Positions 36,777 through 52,300 are shown, counted from the stretch's first letter. The stretch is DNA of 64,000 bases from Paralvinella palmiformis (GCA_025642065.1 JAODUP010000418.1:296847-360846), one strand, 5' to 3'. Numbers and translations are program-made. Notes: generated by a model not told the origin, from the letters alone.

Positions 36777-39029
36777 GGACGCAGAGGGACATTTTGGATC
36801 AGTTTAAAATGTACAAACCACATAGGCATCCCTATCATTTATCCTGGTGTAGATCTGTTGAAAAGAAAATATTTAAAAGGGTTAAACTTAACGATTTTGA
36901 GGATAATAACTGAACAATAATGATATGGATGTTATGTCCACTTAATATTACGGCATTTACCTCGAATTAGTTTGTGGATATGTCATATGGTGACTACGTG
37001 CTATACTTTATCTCAGTGTTGCATGGTCACACCTGAAATTCCCCCAAAATGAAATTATCAGATGAAATATACCAGAGACACGGGTAATACTGACCTTGAA
37101 CCCGGACATGGATATCTGGAGCACTATATTCACATCAGGTGCACAACTGGAGCAGGCTATGAGAGTGAATTAAATTGACTAATTGTTAAATGATGAGCTA
37201 GAAAGCAAGAGCCCCTCGATCGTTTCAAAGGCAATAACCCATGCATATTACTGGTTTAAGTGATGGATATAGTATACATTTGCTACATTATGTGGAATCT
37301 CATTTCGTGGAACATATAGAATTGTCTTTTAATCGAAGAAACAATTTTGATTGAACATTTATTTATTATATTTTGATATGGGTCGCGATAAGTGAGCACT
37401 GCCATCATTTATCACTGAAACAGTTTGTTTAAATATAACTTCAAATATTTGAATTTGTTAAAGAGCGCCTCCAGTGTGCAGTTAGTAGGCCTACTGCAGT
37501 GTGATGTAGATCTCCAGGTTGTGGGAACACATCTTATTGTTGCTTGTGTGTGATGTTTCATCGATCAATAGCAGGGTTTTGACTTAATACTATACCTAAC
37601 AGGTGAAACCAGAGATGATGTTGGACAAAGTACACATGCACTCATCTTAGGGTGGCCATTTCTAATATTCTAAAATGGAGGACATGGTGCTCCTGAAAGG
37701 AGGACATGGTCATGTGCTACCAACTTACCATACTCGTAAGTGCCCACATTCACATAGTGCATTTAGAAACACCTTTTATTATTACACAAAAATAAAATAA
37801 ATGAATATCGATATTTATTTTTAACCCAATTGAAGCAGATATGCTAAAAATTCCCTTATTTCAAAATTACAAAGGAAGCCTTTGTTTATTTCTTGTATTT
37901 CTGTGCTTTACTTGCCATCAGCCTGTGTGCATTGTTAAATGCGGCCCAAGTAATAATTAAAGCAAGATTGTACTTAGGGTTTGCTCGCGGTCACAAAATT
38001 TACTGTTATCTATCTACCCACAAATACATTTATATCTGGCAGATATATCAGGTCATTGTTAAATCACAGTGTCTATTATGCTGGGTATTTTATTTGGACA
38101 CGATATAATAATAATAGTACTTTATATAGCACATTATTCAACTTGATTTGCTCTAAGGTATCTTGCATTGAAAACGATATAAATGGATTGATCTTCTGTA
38201 GGCGATAATAATTGCTAAGAAGACCAAACATGGTTGTAATTAGTGAGACCAAATTTAATTAAATACAGGATTTACATAAAATATTATTTTTTGTGTGTGT
38301 GTATCCAGGGATAGAATTTAGATGTCATCAAACTAAATGTCTTTGTACAATTTTTTGTTGAAAGCAAACAATTGATCCGTTTTAATATGAACACCAGCAC
38401 TGAGCGCATGTGTTCGTTCATTTGAAAATGTGTATACAGGCAATTATAGAATAACTGGTGCGGTTTGGATTTATTAACGGTTCATCCATGCAACATGAAA
38501 CCCCAGATGCATTAAAAAGCCTGGTATATTTATTAATTACACTATGGTACAGATGTACAGTCGACAAGATAAACACAACAAGTGGTCAATTGACGCAAAA
38601 CTTCTACACACACACACACACAAGGCAAAAACATAACATACTGATCAGTCACCGAAATCATTGGATACATCTCCCAAAACAGCATAAACATTACAAACAA
38701 GGTTAGTTCCACGGGCAGGAAAATTTTAGAAAGGGGCACATAACGTATAAGCAGCTTTAAGAAAAATTATACCATTTAGTATGTATGCAATACCAGATGC
38801 GTCCCAATGCACAACATACACAAAAAACACCTTTCTGGCCAAAAACAGCATTACTGCGGTGGACACAGTTTACTCTAGCACAACCTATTGGCTTGGCCAA
38901 TTTTTATTAAATAAACTTATATTCCTACATACACATTTATTTTTTTTCCTTCCATTTATGGCAGTCATCAAATAAATTTCTGATCGTGTTTATATATATA
39001 TATATATATATTATATGGAGTTTAACTGT

Positions 39030-39100
39030 AAGGTGCCTTAGACTGGCTGATACCAGTAAGGGCGCTTTGTTAGATATATGCTATTATTATTATTATATTG
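39030..39100 (+). repeat. LINE-like 3' tail with (TTA)n
   Basis: AAGGGCGCTTTGTTAGATAT followed by (ATT)n. The same arrangement (GGCGCTTTATTAAGA then TTA repeats) closes the LINE fragment at 61550-62010. Short non-LTR retrotransposon tails of this form are common; only the last 70 bp are present here. Confidence 0.45.
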
Positions 39101-39672
39101 TTTTGGGCACATATTAGTAGATTTCATAACAAAAGTTGTCGGCTATTTTGATCAATGTATTTTAAATGATAGGTGATGTTCTGAATGGCCTTGATCACTG
39201 ATAGCCATTACATAATTAATATCACCGGATACTGATTATGGACCATCACCACTTTTAGTGAACACTTAAACAAGGTAGACCATAAAGCAGATGGTCATCG
39301 GAACAGGTATCACTCTACCTCCAAATCATGTGGGTATATTTATGTGCTGATAGCAGAAAATAAAAACCAATGCATGCACACACACGCACGCACACACACA
39401 CACACACACACAGTCAGATTACTGACAAATCACACAGGAAATTTAACATGATCATAGCCATCGTACAAGTCAACAATGCTTCATATTCATTAGGCAACAT
39501 TCATAAAACTGAATTTTAATGCACACAATCGCAACGTTCACAGGCCAACTTCAATGTGACAGCGGCCAGCATGATCACATCATTGCCCACAGAAGTCACC
39601 TTAGCAACAGGAATAGACAATCACTTAGCAATAAGCATAAACAATTAACGAGCAGCAGTAATGAGCCACACT

Positions 39673-40303
39673 CTAATCCTGCTGTAATCTCCTGACAGCT
39701 GCAAGGAATGCCCTCTCTCTCCTTTGTCTGATGTCACTGCTTGGGCTGGCATCTTGATGAGTCTGTAATGAGTCACTAGCCAGAGTCTCAGCCGAGTGAC
39801 AGCTGGCAGACATAGGTGAGGAAGTTGACATCATCTGTGGTAAATCCTGAGAGTTTGCTTCTTTCGCCAAGAATCTCCTGCAATGCAATAAAAAAAGATT
39901 TAATCAATGAATCAATTCTTGACTAATTCGTCATCATTGAAATGAGACAGATCAAGTACCAGCTTGTTCATGACATGATAGTTATAGAGGTTGTGATTCT
40001 AGGAGCCCGTAATGGAATTTGGTATAGGACATTATACAAACAGCTTGTTCATCGAGCCTCCAAACTGGATACATGTTATTTGTTTGTAAGCTGAATCCAG
40101 GAATGCTATTCCCGGAATGTTAAACCTAGTCCATTAACAACAATCACCACCTGCTACTGGTACTACATCATTCTGATTATTAATCAGATATCGTACTATA
40201 CCTTTTTGCCTGTGTTATAAGTAACTGTTTTCTTTGGCTCAGCATGGACTCTCTCTCCTGTGATGATTTCGAGAATCGCCTCCCACAGTTGGCAAGGTGA
40301 ACG
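39673..40303 (-). other. AMFR: AMFR G2BR and VIM motifs (exons 12 and 13)
   Basis: Exon 12 reads RRFSKSSQERESMLSQRKQ then LLITQAKR, joined to RFLAK in exon 13: the amphipathic helix that binds UBE2G2. The last residues QRRERAFLAAVRRLQQD match the VCP-interacting motif at the end of vertebrate gp78. Both accessory motifs known from vertebrates are therefore present. Confidence 0.9.
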
Positions 40304-43300
40304 CTGTGTAACAATAATTAGTTATCTGTTATAATGAACTGTGTAACATCAATCAGGAACATAGATTTACCCAGCCTGCCAGACTTAGCACAGCCAGTTT
40401 TCTAAAAACATGCCCAGTTTAACCATGCACAGCCTAGCTTTTAATATTGAACTCATGCACACAATCCAACTACTTCACTCGGTTTAATTGGTTTGATCTG
40501 CACACATTTATAACTGAATTTTATTTACATTCAAATATGACTGGTTAACTGGGTTCAGCATATTGGCATCAATTTTTAATATATTTTGATGTATTTAGCT
40601 GTCTCGTATGTTAAAGATCAGTTATCAAACTGAACCATTTTGTGGATCCACACACAGTTTTCAAATAGAGTAAGAAATGCATAAACAACATCAGCAAAGT
40701 TATCAAGAGATAGCTAAAATATAAAACTTAACCCAGGAACAATGTGACAGTCTATATAAGTTCTCATTTTTTACACACATGATCCTTTAAAATATACACA
40801 TTGGACTTTAGATAATTCAGTGTATTACCATAAAATTATTGCTTCGTTTTAATATGCCAATTGTTTCCATTTTCCAAATTAAAACGATCCTCAGCATTTG
40901 CTGATCTACAGCATATTAATATTATTACATTTTATACTGTTTATTATATTTTCTAGTCTGGGACACATCCACATTTTTCTAGTTATTTACTGCATTTCTT
41001 TTATAATTTATTATACATTTGCGTTCTTGTATTTAGGACATCATTTGATTTCCATTTTATATCTGCAGTTCAACCCCCCCCCCCGTTTGTGGCCCTTATA
41101 TGTGCAGACAGAGAGAACAGACCCACTTTATCTCTGCATGTCGTACACGGTGCCTGAAAAACAGAGGTCCTTCCAACAGGTACCTCCTCCCGTCTCTGGA
41201 TGGAGATCTAATATAAAGGGGATAGTGATTTGGTTGAGAACAAACAAAATACAATGACCCACTTGTTTGTTACAAACCAGCCAGGCCATTACCCCTACTC
41301 TGTTGCCTTCAGGTATGATGTACCTACATTAATGTACCGTGGTGGTTTATTTGCAGAAATTTATTTATATTCTATGTTTGCATGAAAAGCATTCTGTTCA
41401 AAATCAATGTATGTCATCTTTGTGTGACTGAATGCTAAAGTGTACCTAATCACATCAAACTGCACCATTTTCTCAAAAATATTTCCAGCAGGGACCCAGG
41501 CTGGACCCCCTAGTTTGTGCTTGCCTTGCATGTTTTTTTCTGCTGACTCTGTTCTGTTTTTTGCACATTCAAAACCTTATTTTCTTGCCTCTGATGATAA
41601 GTCTTGCATTACCAACAAAGGACCAATTATCAGACATGGGGAATTCGAAATTGATTATTTAAAAAAAGGAATTGGAATTGATAAATTTTGAATGGGAATT
41701 GAAGTTTCCTACAAAAAAATTAAATTAACAAATTAATTTACCATCTAATTTTTTAATTCAGAAATAATTCTTCCATGACACCCCTACATGGAGTAGGTAT
41801 TCCAAGTAGGTACTTGGAGTACGTATTCGGAGTACCGGTGAAAAGTAGTAGGTAAAAAAGAGTGGGTAAAATGGAATTGATATATTTCGAATACAATTCC
41901 ACATTAGGACCAAATGAAATTGAGTAGAATCGACAAAATGGAATTGACCCCATGTCTGCCAATTATACACCACAATATCAACAACCTGTGACACAAGTGG
42001 ATATGACAACCAATATCTGACACACCGATCTGATCCTTGGCAATATTTTACATGTACGAGTTAACAGATTAATGCTAGATCTGTTCTTGAATTTGAATCA
42101 CTAAATGTAGTTTTTCATAATTTAAAAACAAAAGTAAAACCAATCTTTTTAATTCTGATTTGAATACAAGTTTGTCACATATATTTCACACCACTTTAAG
42201 TATCTTACAGAAATCTTGACATATATTCCAAAATTACACCATTCACTGAAAAATCATCCATATCAAATCTAAACAAAGAGCAAAGTATGCCAATAAAAGT
42301 CTCAGTTAACTAAAGATCGTTTTACTATTGACATAATTTTGTTAATAAAAAATATTCTCTATAGATTTCAACAGTATCCTATCCTATAATGTTTTTATGG
42401 CCACCTTTGTAGGCTCACAATAGGCTTATTAGGCCAAGAAAAGTCCAGAAATCGTGATGTGAATATATGACATAACTAAGCTGGGATCTGAACCCTGGTG
42501 CTAGAGTTTTTTGGCAAGCTATCTGGTGAGTACTGAGCAGATAATGATTTAGCAGTCAACTTCACATAAACACTTACTGTTCTGCAGTATGATTAGAAGG
42601 ATAAGCTTCCTGAGGAACTTCTCTTACACCCAGGTCAATAGAATGTGATGATGTTGAAGGCAGTGGATCATAGAAGTCACTAGATGGCTCCACAGTGCTA
42701 TCACTAGGTGTCACTGTGGGTGGCTCTGCGTCATAATGAGGCAAGTGTGAGAAAAGGCTGGATGTGGACGATGAAGAAGAATCATCCGATTCTGAGCTGG
42801 ATGCCCCATCTGAGTCAGAACCATTAACACTGGTTCTTGGGAATATCTATAAAACAGAAGAAAAAAAAACATGCTATGAAACACACACACACTGAGTAAA
42901 ATATCTATTAACTGCATGAATAGACTGAAATTAACATAGAATTACATAGAAAATTTATTGATGAGTATGTTAAATTGGAGATGGTAATATTAACCTTTAT
43001 GGAATATTTTCTTTTTCAGGTGATTTGTACAGATAATCAAAAACAGTAAACACTGACAAAAATTTCTACATCTTCTCTAAGACACCATGGCTCGTGGTAT
43101 AACAACAATTAGCCACTTAGCAGACAATCAATGAAAACTAAACAAATCTTCTTCGGTGCTTTCTTGATTTTTTTCTCTCATCATAGCTAAGCTGAACACC
43201 ACTTCATCATCGAAACATTCGTGCCACAGCGTTCTAATACGATACGAGTACTTGTGACTTACAGGCGGATACTGTAACCTTCCTTCGACTATATTCTCTA

Positions 43301-46300
43301 TTGTGTGTTCCATCGAATGCGTCAGCTGAAGGTCGTTTAGTATGGTGTCCAAGGGCATGCTGGGAAATACGTCCTGCACCTGACGAGCCTGAAATGACAA
43401 TAAAATATCTACTATTGTAAAACGAGAACTGTGACTAGTACACCTATTACGCTACCAATAATGTTGTAGGCTTAATACTGAGCCCTTAAAAACAGGAGCC
43501 AATAAAGGGTACTGTACAGTGAAACTACACGAAGGCATTTAGCATACATTTAGATATAGAAGAATATGTTAGGCGCAGTTACAAGTCATCCAGATAAACA
43601 CGTGATGAAATTTCTATATATTAAATTTATCAGCTACCTAACGGGACAGAGACACACCATACATTTAAATACTTTCATAAAGTTCCACAGAGATGCCCAA
43701 AACATTCTGATGAAATTACATATATAATGACATACATATTTAATATAGAAAGTGTGCCACAAAAACAACACTGAATTTTCTGCAGCCTTCTTCCATACAC
43801 ACATATCTTAAATAACAAATTATGGGCCACATCAGAAGTTGCTTTTAAACATAGGCCTTTATCTGCACGTATGCAGGGTTTGTACATACAGCTATACTGA
43901 TCATCAAGAGTGTTTACACACCATACACACCAAATTATCTAGCTGTGATGTCTGGACAGTTGTAGCCATCTGCCTGTTACCCATTATCTGTGTGTGTGAC
44001 ACCTCCACCGAGAAACTTGGCAGCCAACTGACGTATCGTGAACCTGAAAGATTTGTACATTGCATAACAATCAGTGAAACAGGTACATCTGTACTCGGCT
44101 CAAAAGACGTACTCACAGAAATTCAACCAGGCACAAAAAGCAATGCAAAACTGCTGATAAAGAACAATCCTCAGAAATAAAATATAGCAGCATGTACCAT
44201 CAAAATGAAAGAAGTGGTTTGTCATGAAGTTCGAGTTGATCACTGGCGGATGAGCATGCAGGTTTATGTTGGGAGCTGGACCAGTTTCATCAGCAGCACC
44301 CGGGGCCCTGGGGTGTGGCTGATCTGGGCTGCGCACATCAATCAGCGATCGACGACATATTGGACAGGATGCATCCTGTTCTAACCAGGATCTCAAACAG
44401 GCACTGAAGAAAACAAAAGACAGATTAAAACTGATAATCTGTTTCAATACTTGCTAATATTTAGCCAATGTGATATCCACAGGGTAATAAGTGCATGCAT
44501 ACTTGTGAAAGAAATGTCCACAGGGTAGTCTACGAGCACTCTCCATTCGCTCCCAACAAATAGCACAGTCATCGGTAAGCTGTTCAATCTCTTCTTGGGT
44601 TGCCATGCGAAATCTGGAAAAACAAATAGTAAATGCATTGATGGATGTTTTGAGAGGAAGAGAGGATACTGACCTTCTTTTATATCATAAGAATACCAAA
44701 AAGAACCTTCACATGAACAGAACTTCTTCCAAATATTTAATGTTTGTGTGGAAATCTTGTCTAATTAATTTCAAAAATAAATATAACAAATTATATTATA
44801 AAAAAAAAACTCTTAGTGAACATAATATTACTATATGCAGAGATGAAAAAGGTGGTAGACCAGACACCTAAGACCAGTGTGTTGTGCTTTAAGGCTAGTA
44901 GCTGATCCAAAATAATAGGCTGACGTGGCTAATATCTTTTTGAAGCAAAATATTTGGTAATCTTGTGTTGGTTTGTGTGCAGTAATCTGCAATTGTTTGG
45001 GAGTTCCTTGCAGGGGAAGAAAGTGCATGTAATTCTATAGCTTCATCAGTTGCTCCAAGAACTTCATCAGATTATGAAATTGCATTAGAGACCATCCATC
45101 ATTATCAATATTTTGACAAGTGTACAAGTTGTACTCAGAGAAAGTGGGTTTGACAAGAATAATTGCCTTCAATGTTGAAAAAACATACGCCCCTTAAAGA
45201 CCAAAAATTTGCATTAGCACCTTCTCTCTAATACTAGCCTTTTTTTTAGTAAAACAACAAAGTTCAAGAGACCGGGGCACTAATTACTTGCATCTGATGG
45301 CTCACTATTTGGCGTATTGTTCTCTGTGGGCTATTCATTAAGAAATTCATTAGGTTAGTGGATATTAAAATGTCTAGCTCAGGGACTAGCGAGGCGAAAA
45401 ATATTTTTCTGATCGTGCTACAGACTGTCACTTTTTGTTTACGGCAGGGCTAATAGACCTACTTCTCATCCATCGTGTTGATTACTCTTAATCGGTTTTT
45501 GTGACGTCGATATCGTCGTTGTAGCTCATAGAACAAATATCTCAGCTGCATACAGATGACGAGGCTGGCCATGTTGAGCAGAAACTTACTCCAAATCTGT
45601 AAAACAGAATCAATCCCAGCTATTCTGACCGTCAAAGTGTAACACTTTCAAATCAATCCTTTACACTCAAAAACAGCCAAAAATAATAAATTCACATTCA
45701 ATTAAGAAGTACCCTCTACTAATGTTGTCGTAGAACAAACACACCAACAGAAGCACTTAAATGTAGACAAATGCAACTATACATTCACATTCAAAATGTT
45801 TCTGGTCGCTCTGAGCAAATATACGTTCCAATATTATTTCAAACACATAATGTTCAAATGAAGAGAGAGATATTCAGCTATCAGCATATATCAAACTTTC
45901 TGGATCCCTCCCAACAGCAGCATCTATAGCATCGTTTACAGTCTTCAGTTGTCAGCCCCATGATGTTAGAATTAAATCACACCGTACAGAACATCCATAT
46001 GGAGTTCTTAAAAAACTAATAAACTAAATGAATGCTATACAACTACAGAAAATTCATAGGCTACTCTAAATACCAGACGAAGTGTATTAACATGATTAAT
46101 ATTATACAGAAGGATGATTAACATTTAACACAAATTATACTTAATTCATCAACCAAACACAGCACAACAACAAACTAACCAACATGTGGAGATGGTTACA
46201 GAACTCAATCGACAAAGCCACCAGCTCAAACACCAACTCCGTGTAGTAGGCATAGAATGACCGATTCTCCCACAGTTGGTCTTGACGCAGATCCCAAAGG

Positions 46301-49300
46301 TGTATTGCATAACGCATGATCACGTACGACGTCTTGACCATCAGAAGTATCACCTAGAAGCAAGAACATAAACAATAACAACAAGTACGACCATCTCCAA
46401 CAGGACTGGGTTTAATAACTAAATCAGTTCAATTACAGTTCATCCTGTATAGAATTAGAAGAGACCGTATACTGCAGTTCGGAAACACTGCATAAAAACT
46501 GATGCTTCAAGATTATTCATCTACAGGGTAACAATTTGAAAATAATGTATTTATTTCACGATGCAGTGGTTGCCAGGATTGCAAGCTGATGTCCTGTTTG
46601 TTCTTTTTCAGATTCATAAGTATTATACATGTATATCCCAGGTAACCTGCTACACTGTATATACTTGTGAAAACATTACATCTGATTTAAAAAAACTATT
46701 TGAAATGGTGGCCATTTTCCATTAGTAAACACATCCTTTCTTACAGGACAGTAAAATTAGGGGTGAAGTGATATAGGTAACTCAACTGAGATAAACAAAT
46801 AATATTAACGTCATCTAATAATACACACAACCTCAATCCGGTGCAATACAAGTGTATATAATGAAGTAAACAAATTTAAATATCAACATGATATGAGGCA
46901 GGATCCTTAACATTTCATCGTTAAATCGCTTAACATTTATTAGAACAAACATTAAAGGAACAGTTCACGCCCCATATACTATAACTTAAATGTGTAATGC
47001 TTAAAAAAGTAACCCCAAATCACCCAGTAATAATCCTTAACTCTACCCGATATCATAGATACAAGGAAATAATACTAATCACTGGAAGGTCACCATTACA
47101 GCTTCCTCAACTATTTGGTGGGAAGGTGAAATGTGTTCAGACATAAGCTGGCACGAGGAGCACGTAGCCACCTCAATTCAGGTCAAGTCACAGATGCTCT
47201 GGATTAGCCATCCCCATGATCTTACCTGCCATGCATGCAACCGACTAATTAATGCAGTCATCAGTTCATTTACATAAATCTGATGCTTTGTGTTACAAGA
47301 GTACAAAACAATCTTCACAAGAAATTTCACTCCACTCTGCACTTTAGCCATTTCAGTAACATACGAGGCTGTTTGGAGAAACTATACTGTAATATTTGGA
47401 AATATGCTTCTGTTCCAAAAATTCATGTTTGGTTGACCCCTGTTTACGTTGTTATAACTGGGTCATACAAACAGCTCAGGTAAAGTGATGTCAGATTTCA
47501 GTAGCATCTGGTCTGTGCCTAATTTGAAAATAGCAGCACCCACAGACAGCTATTTGGTCAAATAAGCAGCAGTTTCAACTATTTTATTTAATATCTGGTT
47601 GATCATGTTCATAGTTTTACATCATTTATAATTTGTCTGAGCATATTGGCAGTAATCCTGAAAATTTTAAATGAAGGCCAACTGTTCCTTTAATGAAACG
47701 TTTATCTGTTAATCAACTACCTACCTCGGCGACCATGAAGAAGAATATGTTGACGCTTTCTAAGAAGTAGCCAACTAACACACAAGCTACCAACAATGCA
47801 ACACTCGTTGCCTGGATACCGAACAACAGAAGCAACACTTTGATGTGTGTCTTCATGGGAGTAGCGGGTGAGAATGACAGCTGTTAAAAGAAAACAGAAT
47901 TAACGCACCATTAATGACGAATGGAAAAGGTGTCCCAAGGCCTTAAAAAATGCAGTTCTCTATTTAATAACAATAATAAAAATAACACAAAAAGTTCACA
48001 TATTTATGGAAGTGAACACATTTTACAGTTATTTGACAAGTTTTGTTCTGTTACAAATTCATTAAACAACTGACAATCATCTCATTTATACTGTACTTAT
48101 TAACAGGTTTCTAAATGAAAGGCATTTTAACAAGGAAATGTAAAACGTTGCTGTTTTAAGACAACTTTTGTGCACAGGCTAGGCTAAACAACCTCCAAAG
48201 GTAATGAGGCGAGGGCATTATAACTAGAAAAAACTCTTAAGCTAGTAAGATTTATTAATTAATAATCTGACAATTAACTACATTACTATCTAAATTAAGT
48301 ACAGGCAAAGTGTAAACTAGATCCGCTACAAAGAGAAGAGATTTTACATGACTATACTTAAAGTTTTTTTATTTATTGTCCGATTCCAACAAAGGGTTCA
48401 TACACATTTTGACATCTCAAATTCCCTAACTTTCCAATGTCAAATCCCAGGGCCTTTTCAATGAATTCACAAACTCTTAACGAATGAAACTATACACCCA
48501 TATTTTCAATGAAAGCAGCGCCACAGTATGCAATGGGTGGTGGCGAGACTCAACATTTTGAAAGAAGTATAACAACTGAATTCCTGTACAAGGACCTCAG
48601 GTCTTTCCAGGCTCAGAATCCAAATTTTCAAATTCCATGACTTTCCAGGTTTTCAAGGACCTGTGCGAACCCTGCAACACTTTGATAATGGTAAATGATA
48701 TGAAAGCTGCAACACAGTGCTCTGACCAGTGCACTCTGGAAATGCTCTCTCATTGAATGAGAAAGATCACTGTATACTGTACAGCTATATCTGACACTTG
48801 AAACCTGTATAATATGTACGAAATGTTCCAGGATTGTACAGTAGTACTCAAAGTCATTTTATGATATTGTCATCATCACTACTGAAACACTGAAGAATGT
48901 CACGTAAAAATAAATTCTGAATGTGGGAAGTCAGTTGAGTTATTTAGCCTCGGTGCTGGTCACATTTGGGACATTCAGTAATGAGCCGATTCTATAAGGA
49001 AATGAATTCCACAAACACAGGTACAAGCCAGAATCAAACGCACAACCCAGAGGTTTGCAACACAGCTCTACAACTGCTGTGCTATCACAGTGCTAAATGC
49101 CAGCAGCGAAAAGTAATAACTAAATCAAAGCGGTCACCAAACACTGACATGCGTTGACATGTACTCACATATTCAAATCTATCCTTACACAGCTGAGCCA
49201 GCAAGTGCAAGCAGACGAGAACGCCGAACCAGGCACACCACAACACGATCTTTTCCGTACTCTGGACATTCATTACGCCGAATATGAAGATGAATTTATA

Positions 49301-52300
49301 GAAGGCAAAGTTCCAAAACTTGTCTCTGAGGTGCTGCAAAAGAGAAGTAGCCAGAATATCAATATCGTGACAACACATCAGTCTACGATTGAAACAGATA
49401 CAGTGATTATTATGAATTAACCATTCCCACAAATTCAGTTAATCTGGTTTCAAGAAGGGTACAAAAACTTCAAAGCTGACAGTTAACAGTCAAGTGCACG
49501 GTAACATCCTAGCTTATGTTTTGCATCGTCTAAACATGTTTTGATCTAAGGAATTGATCAGACACGGGTCAATTACATTTTGTCAATCCCAAAACAAATT
49601 TATTCAATTCAAATATTTTCAAATACTACTTTTGTACTCCAAATAGTTTATATTCCAAGTAGGATTGTCATGGAAGAAATAGTTCCGAATTAAAAAATTT
49701 AATGGTAAATTAATTTGTGGATTTAAATTGTTTTAGTAGCAAACTTCAATTCCAAATTTATCAATTCCATTTTTTTTAAATAAGCAATTCCAAAGTTGAC
49801 CATCAACTCCAATTCTGAAATTGAATTGACCCCATGTCTGTAATTGCTTGATCGTACTGCAATCATCTGGTCAATTTAACTCAGCAACCATCCGGAGACG
49901 TATCCCTCAAACATCAGCCGCAACGTTACCGAAAATGCAACGCATACCCAAGCAATCTAAATTGTACTTATAATATTTGCTATGATGAGCTATAAACATA
50001 CCTGATGTTCAATTACTCTGAGTTCGCCAAACACGATCTTCTGTATTCCACGAACCAGAAGAATAAGACAACACACAGCCATATTGATGATACCCTAGAA
50101 ATGAAAGAAACAAACATCTATACAATAACAATACTTATGATATTAGGTATTTTACAAAACTTATTATGCACATAACATAAACAGCTTTTTCAACAGCAGC
50201 CGATGCTATACGTCATCTACTTTACAGTCCCTCGTCGCCTATTTTATCAGCAGAAAATCGGTCGGTTACTTGGGCTTTGTCTAAAAAGTGGCCTACAATG
50301 CACCAAATTCTCCATTTCCCCCAACCCTTTTTTAGGGGAGAGCCCCATACCTTCTAATGGTCACTACTGTGTTAGCGTGACTACCACTACCCCACGGCCA
50401 GCCCTTTACAACCCCCCCCCCAGCATCCATACCTCCCTCCAGCAACCCCACAGCAATGGCATCGCGGTGTTTTAATAGGCCACTACAAGTGAGCTGCTGC
50501 CTACTTTTTGTAAGGGGTCGTCTACTCTATTCCCTACTGAAAAGGCTGGTAAAGTAAAAAGGATGGCTGTGATTTGGGGGCTATATTACACTTACATTAT
50601 GGCTCGGCCATAGCATAGATCATCACCATGATCACAGTTGGGGGATGAAAATATTAATAAAGCCCATGTATTCACCTTGTTTTTCCCACCCTGGAATAGT
50701 ACACACAACTGTTTATTTCACAAATGTCCCCAGTAATTGTTTCATCATTTGTTCAGAGTTATTCTTAGGACCGCGCCCTGCGCCAATGGCGTAGCCATAC
50801 TTAATATGACCCAACTAAAAAACATGTCATGGGCCCAAGGACACATCGAAATTAAACTTTTGGGGCCCGATTTTTTTTTGGCTAAGCAACCACACAAATA
50901 GACAGTTAATTCATCAGAAATAAGAAACGTTTATTTGTAATACAATATGCGTTCCAGAATTCGCAAGTCATTTCATTTTGGTTGATCAAATGTCCTATGG
51001 TATCTCGAAAAGTCCCACGAAATTTAGACCTAATGGGCCAATTGACACATGTAGCCCAAATCTGAGGAATAACTCTGTTTGTTGACTTAAAAATAAATCT
51101 TATCCCAGTGTTTGTGTCAAAAATAAAATCTTTCTGCAAATTGTTCAAAAAGTAACAGCCATGTTGGATTGGTGACATTCATCGAAGATATATAACACAA
51201 TAAATGAACATTCATGGTGCATGTGCGTATATAGACATTCATCCCTAATCCAATCATGAAATGTTGATTCTGGAATGCTATTATCTCTGGATGCATTAGC
51301 TTGAATTTCACAGCACTGTTTATCTCTTGTAACAGCCTGCATTTTCTCTATAAAGGTGAATGGTTTTTGTTCTGGAAGACTGAAGCAGTGTTGTGCACGA
51401 AGAAAAGCGTCTGAGATATGATATAACATGATTAAAACAGAGATTTTTATACACAAAATATGATTCCTAACTGCAATAAATAAAACATAGAATAACAGCC
51501 TTGAATTAACCAAAATATTCCACCTTATTTAGTAGATGGAGTCACACAATAGATGAGGGTTGTGATAGGGCTGTTTGAACCAAGGTGATGTTTAATTAAG
51601 AATTTGATCAATAAATTTACTTGTTTCATATATATTCATTATCACACACAAAGCAATCAACTTTAATTGAAATGTTCACAACTGCTGCTGACATCTGGTA
51701 TTGACGTAGATGGGGTAATTTGTGGCCATTGGGTAGGTTTTTGTGTATGAATGACAAACTGTGATAACATGGAAAATTCAATATCATGGATCCTACGAAT
51801 TGGAGTGCAAGGCCTGACTGTGGTGTAGCCGATTTCGTGCTATACTAGTCTCTGTCATAGTGGAGCCACACTGTGTTATAATTTTATAATATTTTATTAA
51901 ATAATAATTTTTACCTAAATGTGTGTTATGTTGTTTGGTTTTTATAAAAACGGAAAAACCATAAAATTTCTGTGTTTTAAGCCTTTTTCCAACTCTATAA
52001 CAAAACAAGATACATAAATACAAACATTGCCAATACCAGATATAACTTGTTTCTACATTCATAATATCTCATGTACATCATATATTATGTTCACGGCACG
52101 GACCGCAAAAAATGGCACACTGACTTCACTCCTGATAAAGGAAGCAACACCACAACCCATCTTGATTCACCAGTCTGAGTAGTCAGATGTCCTTGACGTG
52201 AGTGTGTATTAGATGGGTACAAATACAAATTTTGTGCGGTCATTTTGTAAATAAAAGGATTGTTTAACTTGCAGTTGTTTTATTTTTTATATTGAACATA

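Larger units (their letters stand above)
36516..39672. other. intergenic, nothing coding seen
   Basis: Contains the 49-bp palindrome at 36728-36776, AT-rich DNA, and LINE-like 3' tails near 38105-38130 (minus) and 39030-39100 (plus), plus (CA)n at 39377-39411. Any 3' UTR of AMFR lies at the right end. No supported exon. Confidence 0.45.

Noticed and set aside
41440..42009. Frames of about 80 codons in both directions in AMFR intron 11
   Set aside because: They cross the hAT MITE and have no domain or splice support.
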